From contig DATLZB010000240.1 in the NCBI GenBank assembly GCA_035574175.1, positions 1 through 14,367 on the forward strand: DNA of 14,367 bases, in the 5' to 3' direction. A model generated the notes under the pieces. That model saw only the letters and a list, made by a program, of their open reading frames with translations, had not been told where the DNA came from and ran no database searches. The stretch is from DATLZB01 sp035574175 (GTDB lineage: Bacteria; Pseudomonadota; Alphaproteobacteria; Rhizobiales; Hyphomicrobiaceae). The translations under genes were made by a program, and so were the position numbers. This document shows, piece by piece, positions 1-5,065 of the stretch (position 1 is its first letter; each line of letters starts with the position of its first letter).

Positions 1-32
1 AGCGCATCAAGCGGCCAGGACTCGTCGCCGAC

Positions 33-200
33 ATGGCAAAGCCGATCACCCAGAAGATCAAGCTCCTCTCGAGCGCGAACACCGGCTTTTTCTACGTCAC
101 CAAGAAGAATCCCCGGAACAGCACCGAGAAGCTGTCATTCCGCAAGTACGACCCCATCGCCCGCAAGCACGTCTTGTTCAAAGAAGCCAAGATCAAGTAG
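33..200 (+). CDS. rpmG: 50S ribosomal protein L33
   Basis: A 55-residue basic protein starting MAKPITQKIKLLSS and ending KEAKIK, which is the full usual length of bacterial L33. It contains the family core TGFFYVTKKNPR and KLSFRKYDP. L33 sits in the large ribosomal subunit near the E site. This copy has no cysteines, so it is the zinc-independent (C-minus) form that does not need the CxxC pairs of zinc-ribbon L33. A weak AGGA lies about 12 bases before the ATG; most of the upstream region is outside the window. From general knowledge, rpmG commonly lies beside pleD-divK in alphaproteobacteria, and here it converges on pleD across a 557-base spacer. Identification is secure. Confidence 0.97.
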   Translation: MAKPITQKIKLLSSANTGFFYVTKKNPRNSTEKLSFRKYDPIARKHVLFKEAKIK

Positions 201-205
201 TGGCT

Positions 206-229
206 CGCCGCGATTGAGCGATCGCGGCG
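206..229 (+). terminator. Hairpin just after rpmG, possible terminator
   Basis: A perfect 9-bp stem (CGCCGCGAT paired with ATCGCGGCG) with a six-base loop, starting five bases after the rpmG stop codon. There is no clean T-tract after it on either strand, so it may be a weak terminator or a 3'-end stabiliser. The position right behind rpmG supports an end-of-transcript role. Confidence 0.55.
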
Positions 230-302
230 GTTCGCAGTTCGTCCACTTCAACAAGCCGATGAGGTGAATGCCGGCGATCGATCCTTGACGAGGAACACTC
301 GG

Positions 303-512
303 CGAGGGGCGCGTAGTGTGTCTCGGCAGCGGGGTAAAAAATCCGAGTACACCACGCCCCCTCGCCTGGTGACCAGACGGCGCCAAAGAGGGCGTTGGCG
401 TTCCGCCTGGTGTCCGATCGACCACTGCGGCACTGAGGAGGCCATCATCAGCGCCGGGTCGATCATGTGCCGGTGTCTCAGGAGATGCGGCGGACCTGAT
501 CCACGGCGGCAC
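303..512 (-). ncRNA. Candidate structured RNA of four tandem hairpins
   Basis: Four strong hairpins lie almost end to end, in plus coordinates. HP1 (303-364): about 21 pairs, stems 303-309/358-364, 311-314/354-357, 316-320/348-352 and 322-326/343-347, with a 16-base loop. HP2 (372-411): stems 372-376/407-411, 378-380/403-405 and 381-386/395-400. HP3 (416-464): 416-423/457-464, 428-431/453-456 and 433-436/448-451. HP4 (467-512): 467-472/507-512, 473-475/502-504 and 478-482/495-499. Single A-C mismatches on the plus strand in HP1, HP2 and HP3 become G.U pairs on the minus strand. The TC/TC internal loop of HP4 becomes a tandem GA/GA motif there. One G.U pair in HP1 argues the other way. Minus-strand loops include CCTCC (HP3) and CCCTC (HP2), resembling anti-Shine-Dalgarno loops of trans-acting sRNAs. 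I do not recognise a known family. Ends are undefined: transcription could start near 570 and run to between 303 and about 206. No open frame here resembles a protein. Confidence 0.5.
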
Positions 513-576
513 CCGTTTAGCCCAACGACATGACGCTACCGCCCCCGTGGAGGTCGGCAGCATTCGCCAGGCAATT

Positions 577-605
577 CATCGGTTTCCCCACGCTCCCATT
601 GTCAA
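577..605 (-). promoter_or_regulatory. Possible promoter for the hairpin RNA
   Basis: Read on the minus strand, a perfect TTGACA lies at 605-600. The -10 candidate is poor: GATGAA or neighbouring registers at 17-19 bases spacing match only about half of TATAAT. Its position, roughly 60-90 bases upstream of the hairpin cluster, is what makes it interesting. Evidence is a single strong -35 hexamer, so confidence is low. Confidence 0.27.
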
Positions 606-623
606 TTTTGGCAGATGCCGGAC

Positions 624-637
624 CATCTTGCAAGATG
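624..637. promoter_or_regulatory. Perfect 14-bp palindrome, operator-like
   Basis: CATCTTGCAAGATG is a perfect inverted repeat with no spacer, in the gene-free stretch between the hairpin RNA candidate and the end of pleD. The half-element GCATCT recurs a short distance away at 613-618 on the minus strand, next to the TTGACA at 600-605. This looks like a binding site for a dimeric regulator positioned upstream of the putative minus-strand promoter. The regulator is unknown. The rest of 638-757 shows nothing I can name. Confidence 0.35.
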
Positions 638-757
638 CGCCCCTGCCGAGAGTTACCGTGTAAGGTCGTCACCCTAACGGCGAAGTTGGCCTCAATTGGG
701 GCATTTTCCGTAAGCCTGCGGGGCGGGTGACCACTAACCGAGGCTTTGCCAACCGCT

Positions 758-2125
758 TCAAGCGGCCAGGACCACCACCCGGTTGCGGCCCTCGCGCTTG
801 GCCGCGTAAAGCGCCTTGTCGGCCCGCTTGAAGATGGTTTCCGCCGTGTCCTTGGCGCTCTCCAACGTGGCAAGGCCGACGCTGGTGGTGAGTGATATGC
901 TGGCCCCGTTGACGCTGAACGGCTCCGCCGCGATGTAGGCCCTGAGCCGCTCGCCGACCTGACAGGCGTGACGTAACTCCGTACACGGCATGACGATCAC
1001 GAACTCCTCCCCGCCGTAACGGCACGTGAGGTCGAGGCTGCGCGTATACCGCTTCAAGCGCGAGGCGAACTCCCGCAGCACCACATCGCCCGCGTCGTGC
1101 CCGTGCGTGTCGTTGACCGTCTTGAAATGGTCGATGTCGGCCACGAGCAGCGACAGGGGCCGCCCGTTGCTCACCGCCTCATGCAGCAAGGCGCCCAGGT
1201 GCCGCTCGAGGTAGCGCCGGTTGTGGAGCCCGGTGAGCGGATCCGTGATCGCCTGCTCAACGCTCTCCACGAGCTGGCTGCGCAGCACGTCCATGTGCCG
1301 CTTGCGTTTGATCTGGGTCTTGATCCGGGCGAGCATTTCGAGCCGGTCCACCGGCCGGATCAGATAGTCGTTGACGCCGAGGTCGAGGGCGCGCAGGAGC
1401 CGCGCCTTGTCACCTTGCCCGAGCAAGACGACGATCGGCAGGTGGCGCGTGCGGTCGAGCGAGCGCACCTGGCTGCACACCCTGAGCCCGTCGGCATGCG
1501 CAAGATCGAGGCTGACGATCAGCACGTCGAAGTTGTGCTGCGACAGTTTGAGAAATGCCGACTGCGCATTGCGCTCGAGAAAGGCATCGTGCGACTTGGC
1601 GAGCGCATCGAGGATGCGCACGGCTGAGCGAGGATTGTCGTCGATCAACAAAATCCTGCCGCCTTCGCCCCTGAGCGCCTTGCCTACCGGCCCGACGATG
1701 CCGACGCCGAGCTGGTGGCTGGTCGATGCCCTGAGCAGCATTTCGTCGCTCAGCATCTTAAGCCGGGCCAAGTTCTTGACGCGCGTGACGAGCGCGATGT
1801 CGTCGACCGGCTTGCTCAGGAAGTCGTCGGCGCCGGCCTTGAGCCCGTGCAGCCGGTCGGCCGGCTGGTCGAGCGCCGTCACCATGACCACCGGCAGGTG
1901 GCTGGTCGCCGGCGCTTCTTTGATCCGTGTACAGACTTCGAAGCCGTCCATGCCCGGCATCATGACATCGAGCAGGACGACATCGACCCGTTCCCGGGTG
2001 CAGATGTCGAGCGCCTGTTGTCCGCTGTAAGCGGTCAGCACGTCGAAGTACTCGGCCGCGAGCCGCGCCTCCAGCAGCTTGACGTTGGCCTGAATATCGT
2101 CAACGACGAGAACTCGCGCGGTCAT
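758..2125 (-). CDS. pleD: PleD-type response regulator diguanylate cyclase (REC-REC-GGDEF)
   Basis: A 455-residue cytoplasmic protein that should make c-di-GMP from two GTP when phosphorylated. REC1 (about 3-120) has acidic residues D9 and D10, phospho-acceptor D53, T83 and K105. REC2 (about 157-272) is degenerate: the acceptor position aligns with S205 and the conserved lysine with R257, as expected for the PleD adaptor domain used in dimerisation. The GGDEF domain (about 290-455) has DPLTGLHNRR, the substrate-side DIDHFKTVND, active-site GGEEF at 371-375, and an intact product-inhibition I-site R362-S-L-D365 five residues before it. AGGTG lies six bases before the ATG. It follows divK by 31 bases and is probably co-transcribed with it. 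In Caulobacter, PleD is controlled by PleC/DivJ and acts at the stalked-cell transition; that role is inferred here from orthology. Length and domain order match PleD fully. Confidence 0.96.
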   Translation of the reverse strand: MTARVLVVDDIQANVKLLEARLAAEYFDVLTAYSGQQALDICTRERVDVVLLDVMMPGMDGFEVCTRIKEAPATSHLPVVMVTALDQPADRLHGLKAGADDFLSKPVDDIALVTRVKNLARLKMLSDEMLLRASTSHQLGVGIVGPVGKALRGEGGRILLIDDNPRSAVRILDALAKSHDAFLERNAQSAFLKLSQHNFDVLIVSLDLAHADGLRVCSQVRSLDRTRHLPIVVLLGQGDKARLLRALDLGVNDYLIRPVDRLEMLARIKTQIKRKRHMDVLRSQLVESVEQAITDPLTGLHNRRYLERHLGALLHEAVSNGRPLSLLVADIDHFKTVNDTHGHDAGDVVLREFASRLKRYTRSLDLTCRYGGEEFVIVMPCTELRHACQVGERLRAYIAAEPFSVNGASISLTTSVGLATLESAKDTAETIFKRADKALYAAKREGRNRVVVLAA

Positions 2126-2156
2126 TTACGCACCTGCACAAAAAAACCCGCAGCGC

Positions 2157-2582
2157 TCACGCGTCTCCGATGAAACGCCGCACCGTATCAATAAAGCCGC
2201 CGACGGAGATCGGCTTGGAAATGTAGGCTTCGCATCCGCCTTGACGGATGCGCTCCTCATCGCCTTTCATGGCGAAGGCGGTGACGGCGATGACCGGGAT
2301 GCGCCTGAGCTCGTCGTCCTCCTTGAGCCACTTGGTGACCTCCAGTCCCGAGACCTCCGGCAGCTGGATGTCCATGAGGATGAGCTCGGGGCGGTGCTCG
2401 CGGGCAAGCCGCAGGGCTTCGAGCCCGGTCCGCGTCTGGATCGTCGCGTAGCCGTGTGCCACGAGCAGATCGTGGAACAGCTTCATGTTGAGCTCGTTGT
2501 CCTCGACGATGAGCACAGTCTTGCCGCGCCGCAACCGGCCGGCCTTCAAACCCTCGAGGGTGCCGCTGTGCTGATAGTTCAT
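2157..2582 (-). CDS. divK: Single-domain cell-cycle response regulator DivK
   Basis: From the ATG at 2582 this encodes 141 residues: an N-terminal stretch of about 20 residues, then a lone receiver domain nearly identical in key segments to Caulobacter DivK (VLIVEDNELNMKLFHDLL, LILMDIQLPE, GLEVTKWLKEDD, AVTAFAMKGDEERI, CEAYISKPIS). Phospho-acceptor is D71, with E27/D28, T101 and K123 as the other active-site residues. DivK is phosphorylated by DivJ and dephosphorylated by PleC, and signals through DivL-CckA to lower CtrA activity (known for Caulobacter). The start is uncertain: no good Shine-Dalgarno precedes the ATG. A TTG at 2534, with AAGG eight bases upstream, would give a 125-residue protein closer to the usual DivK length. 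The open frame extends further upstream only as a shadow of the opposite gene. It is the first gene of divK-pleD. Confidence 0.95.
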   Translation of the reverse strand: MNYQHSGTLEGLKAGRLRRGKTVLIVEDNELNMKLFHDLLVAHGYATIQTRTGLEALRLAREHRPELILMDIQLPEVSGLEVTKWLKEDDELRRIPVIAVTAFAMKGDEERIRQGGCEAYISKPISVGGFIDTVRRFIGDA

Positions 2583-2624
2583 CGACCGAGATACTCGATA
2601 TGTGACCCCCGGCCAGTCTGCACC

Positions 2625-2629
2625 GATTC
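2625..2629. promoter_or_regulatory. GANTC (CcrM-type) methylation site in divK upstream region
   Basis: GATTC, a match to the alphaproteobacterial CcrM target GANTC, lies 43 bases before the divK ATG, between the gene and the CtrA-like box. Such sites are frequent by chance, so only the location next to a cell-cycle gene makes it notable. Confidence 0.3.
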
Positions 2630-2666
2630 GACTGGCGGCTGAGGCGGGCACTGTGCGCCACAAGCG

Positions 2667-2681
2667 GTAACCAACAGTTAA
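2667..2681. promoter_or_regulatory. CtrA-like binding box between divK and the DUF3572 gene
   Basis: The plus strand reads GTAA-N7-TTAA, so the minus strand (towards divK) reads TTAA-N7-TTAC. That is seven of eight positions of the CtrA consensus TTAA-N7-TTAA, with exact spacing. It lies about 85 bases upstream of the divK ATG and 44 bases upstream of the DUF3572 start. CtrA control of divK is documented in Caulobacter; its operation here is inference. Confidence 0.5.
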
Positions 2682-2724
2682 AGGTGTATTGGCAGCGAGG
2701 GGCAGTCGCGGAGGTGGTAAATCA

Positions 2725-3018
2725 ATGGATGCGCCTGCGAAGTCCGCCGGCATGACGGCCGAAGCCGCCGAGTCGATCGCCGCTTCTGCCCTGGCCTTCC
2801 TCACCGATGACCGCCGGCGACTCATCCGCTTCCTCTCGTTGACGGGGCTCACGCCCGAAGCCCTGATGCGGGAGGCGGCGGCCCCTTCCACGCTGGCGGC
2901 GGTGCTCGAGCATCTCCTGGAAGAGGAGTCGCTGCTGCTGACCTTCGCGGCCGGCGCCGGCATCCGCCCCGCCGACATTGCCCCCGCGTTGCGCCTGCTT
3001 TCCGGGAAGAGCGCATGA
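2725..3018 (+). CDS. DUF3572 family protein
   Basis: A 97-residue, alanine- and leucine-rich, mostly helical protein without signal peptide or membrane segment. The core AESIAASALAFLTDDRRRLIRFLSLTG, then the AVLEHLLEEESLLLTFA segment, matches the DUF3572 pattern as I know it from Hyphomicrobiales; its function is not known. The ATG at 2725 was chosen because GGAGGTGG lies just upstream; an in-frame start at 2689 lacks such a site. Its last four bases overlap the start of mak (ATGA), so the two are probably translationally coupled. It is divergent from divK and may share the regulatory region with the CtrA-like box. Confidence 0.87.
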   Translation: MDAPAKSAGMTAEAAESIAASALAFLTDDRRRLIRFLSLTGLTPEALMREAAAPSTLAAVLEHLLEEESLLLTFAAGAGIRPADIAPALRLLSGKSA

Positions 3019-3917
3019 GTCCGGCGCTCCGCATCGGCATCGACTTAGGCGGAACCAAAATCGCCGGCATTGCGCTCGGGCCCCAGGGTGAGACCAGAGC
3101 CGAGCTGCGCACGGCTGCCCCGCAGGGCGATTACCAGGCGACCGTGCGGGCCATCGCAGAGGCGGTCCTGCGGCTTGAGTCGGAGGCCGGCGCCAAGGGC
3201 TCCGTCGGCGTCGGCATGCCTGGCTCGCTGTCGCCGCTTACCGGCCTTGTGCAGAATTCCAACTCCACCTGGCTCAACGGCCGGGCGCTCAGTGAGGATC
3301 TCGTCGCCCTGCTTGAGCGCCCGGTCAGGTTCGCCAACGATGCCAATTGCTTTGCGCTGTCGGAGGCGGTCGACGGGGCAGGGCGGGATGCGCGCTCCGT
3401 GTTTGGTGTGATCCTGGGAACGGGCTGCGGCGGCGGGCTCGTGTTCGAGCGCAAGGTGATCGACGGTCCGCGCGCCATCGGCGGCGAATGGGGCCACAAC
3501 CCCTTGCCCTGGATGACGCCGCAGGAGTATCCCGGTCCCACCTGCTGGTGCGGCCGCATCGGCTGTATGGAGATGTGGGTCTCAGGGACCGCCCTCGCCG
3601 CCGATCACCTGCGCGTCACCGGCAACGCGCTGCGGGCGGAGGAGGTTGCCGAGGCGGCCGCCCGGGGCGACGCGAGCTGCCGGGCAACGCTTGATCGCCA
3701 CGCGAGCCGGCTCGCCCGCGGCCTTGCCCACGTCATTAATATTTTCGATCCGGAGGTGATCGTGCTGGGTGGCGGTTTGTCGAGGCTTAAGCATCTCTAC
3801 TCGGCCGTACCACCGCTTGCCGCGCCCTACGTGTTCGCCGAGTGCAAGCGGGTGGACATCAGGCCCCCGCGCTGGGGCGACGCGAGCGGCGTGAGAGGTG
3901 CGGCCTGGCTCTGGTAG
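3015..3917 (+). CDS. mak: ROK-family sugar kinase, fructokinase (Mak-like)
   Basis: A complete 300-residue cytoplasmic kinase of the ROK family. Visible motifs are the N-terminal phosphate loop GIDLGGTKIAG (8-18), the sugar-binding NSNSTWLNG (81-89), catalytic aspartate D109 in ANDANCFALSEA, the GTGCGGG nucleotide segment (135-141), and the ROK zinc site: H161 in GEWGHNPLPW with C177, C179 and C184 in CWCGRIGC. Near the C-terminus are FDPEVIVLGGG and the closing SGVRGAAWLW. The GEWGHNPLPW, NSNSTWLNG and C-terminal segments match Escherichia coli Mak closely, so ATP-dependent phosphorylation of fructose to fructose-6-phosphate is the best prediction. Other hexoses such as glucose or N-acetylglucosamine cannot be excluded from sequence. 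It overlaps the DUF3572 gene by four bases and converges on eipB across 74 bases. Confidence 0.92.
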   Translation: MSPALRIGIDLGGTKIAGIALGPQGETRAELRTAAPQGDYQATVRAIAEAVLRLESEAGAKGSVGVGMPGSLSPLTGLVQNSNSTWLNGRALSEDLVALLERPVRFANDANCFALSEAVDGAGRDARSVFGVILGTGCGGGLVFERKVIDGPRAIGGEWGHNPLPWMTPQEYPGPTCWCGRIGCMEMWVSGTALAADHLRVTGNALRAEEVAEAAARGDASCRATLDRHASRLARGLAHVINIFDPEVIVLGGGLSRLKHLYSAVPPLAAPYVFAECKRVDIRPPRWGDASGVRGAAWLW

Positions 3918-3991
3918 GAGATGCCGCGCCCCGTGGAGGGAGCCGTCCTGTTTAGCGCTATGCCGGGACCCTGGCCAATAGACCCTGCCCG

Positions 3992-4855
3992 TTAGCCCTT
4001 CGGGCAAATCTCCGCTTGCAGAAAGGTGAGTTCGGTGAGCGTGCCGCGCATGGTGTACTCGCCGTTGTCGATATAAAGCCGGCGCGTGACGCCGTTGTCG
4101 AAGAACACGAAGGACATCTCATAGGCGGGCACCGCATCCTTGCTCTCTGGGCCGTGCTCGAAGTAGCTGAGCGACACCGGCCAAGCAGCGACAGCGTCGA
4201 GTCGCTCGGCATTGGCGATGCGCGGCAGTTTCTTGTTGAAGCCGGCGGGCAGCTGACGGCCGATGGCCGCGGTGGTCAGGTAAGATTTCTGGCCGTTCTC
4301 GGCGCCGTCGTAGAAGTCAGCGGTGAACAATGTCTCCTTGCGCCGGGCTGCCGCGATGAGCGCAATGGAGTGCTGCACGGGAAACAGCGCCTTGCCGCCG
4401 ATGACCACTTGTTTCTGCTCCGGCCGCGTCAGCTCGACCTTAATGTCGCCTTCAGGACCGTCACGTCGGGCGGTGCCTGCCGACTGCTCGGCGAGCTCCT
4501 GATCGCGGTACTGGCTCGAGGTGAAGCGGAACTGGCTGCCGGCGCCGTCCTCCCACGTCGAGCTGCGCTGATCGCTGATCGAGACCTCGCCTTCGTTGCT
4601 GGTAGAGCGGGTGACGAAACGCATGTTCTGCGTGTAGCCCGAGCACGCCGATCCGATCAGTTCGTAGACCAGGCGACCCTGCACGCCGGCAAGCGTGTTG
4701 CCTGATGCCTTCTCCAGTGCGAGGTCATAGACGGCGCGGTGCGGCGCAAGGATGATCGGCTTGGCGGCAGGCGCAGACTGCTGGGCCACGCCGCTGTTCG
4801 GAGCGACCAGGCAGCAACAGAACAAGAGAACCAGCAACTGGCGACTGGCGGTCAT
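3992..4855 (-). CDS. eipB: EipB-like periplasmic envelope-integrity protein (DUF1849)
   Basis: A 287-residue exported protein. Residues 1-24 form a signal peptide (short basic start, hydrophobic run LLVLLFCCCLVAP, likely cleavage after GVA). The mature part begins near the family's LAPHRAVYDLAL (36-47) and includes GRLVYEL, WEDGAGSQFRF, FPVQHSIALIAAA, FYDGAENGQKSYLT and a C-terminal TELTFLQAEICPKG. The two mature cysteines, C71 and C284, are in the places expected for the disulfide described for Brucella EipB. EipB is a periplasmic beta-spiral protein needed for envelope stress resistance in Brucella. The ATG at 4855 was chosen over an in-frame start at 4984 because AAGGAG lies seven bases before it and it begins the signal peptide directly. 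A short hairpin (3986-4006) straddles the stop codon. The gene is divergent from the haem protein gene at 5066. Confidence 0.92.
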   Translation of the reverse strand: MTASRQLLVLLFCCCLVAPNSGVAQQSAPAAKPIILAPHRAVYDLALEKASGNTLAGVQGRLVYELIGSACSGYTQNMRFVTRSTSNEGEVSISDQRSSTWEDGAGSQFRFTSSQYRDQELAEQSAGTARRDGPEGDIKVELTRPEQKQVVIGGKALFPVQHSIALIAAARRKETLFTADFYDGAENGQKSYLTTAAIGRQLPAGFNKKLPRIANAERLDAVAAWPVSLSYFEHGPESKDAVPAYEMSFVFFDNGVTRRLYIDNGEYTMRGTLTELTFLQAEICPKG

Positions 4856-4899
4856 CGGCTGCTCCTTCCACGGGACGAGTTCTCGCCGGCGCAGCGGCC

Positions 4900-4928
4900 A
4901 GCGTAGAAGCTGGCGCTTGCCATTGCAA
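4900..4928 (-). promoter_or_regulatory. Possible eipB promoter
   Basis: On the minus strand TTGCAA (4928-4923), a 17-base spacer and TACGCT (4905-4900) lie about 45 bases upstream of the eipB ATG. Spacing is optimal but the -10 is only a partial match. Confidence 0.33.
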
Positions 4929-4990
4929 AGCGGCCGATTGAGCACCGTGACCGGCGCTACCCGACCCCATCCCTTCGTTGCCATCTCGAA

Positions 4991-5009
4991 GCTGCCTAAG
5001 GTAGGCTGC
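4991..5009. promoter_or_regulatory. Inverted repeat in the eipB / haem-protein divergent region
   Basis: GCTGCCTA-AGG-TAGGCTGC: arms of five bases (4994-4998 and 5002-5006) plus an outer GC/GC pair with a single T-T mismatch. It lies in the 210-base divergent gap and could be an operator for either gene. A second inverted repeat, GGCGCC at 5020-5025 and 5036-5041, falls just before the ribosome-binding site of the 5066 gene. No convincing plus-strand promoter was found in this gap. Confidence 0.3.
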
Positions 5010-5065
5010 GGCCATTTGAGGCGCCGGGCGAAGAAGGCGCCAATACGCGGTGGAGGAGGCGTTCA

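Noticed and set aside
135..563. Open frames on both strands (135-563 minus, 264-533 plus, 248-466 minus) in the rpmG-pleD spacer
   Set aside because: Low-complexity Arg/Pro/Gly-rich translations, no ribosome-binding site, no family resemblance, and they overlap the hairpin cluster; the first also runs antisense through rpmG.
2140..2146. T7 tract (minus strand) between divK and pleD as an intrinsic terminator
   Set aside because: The bases just before it (CTGCGGG) have no upstream partner able to make a stable stem, and divK-pleD are expected to be co-transcribed.
2583..2978. N-terminal extension of the divK frame to 273 residues
   Set aside because: It is antisense to the DUF3572 gene, crosses the regulatory region, is Ser/Arg/Ala-rich, and DivK homologues are single receiver domains of about 125 residues.
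3986..4006. Hairpin TGCCCG/CGGGCA at the eipB stop codon as a terminator
   Set aside because: Only six pairs, overlaps coding sequence and lacks a T-tract on either strand; kept as a remark in the eipB entry.
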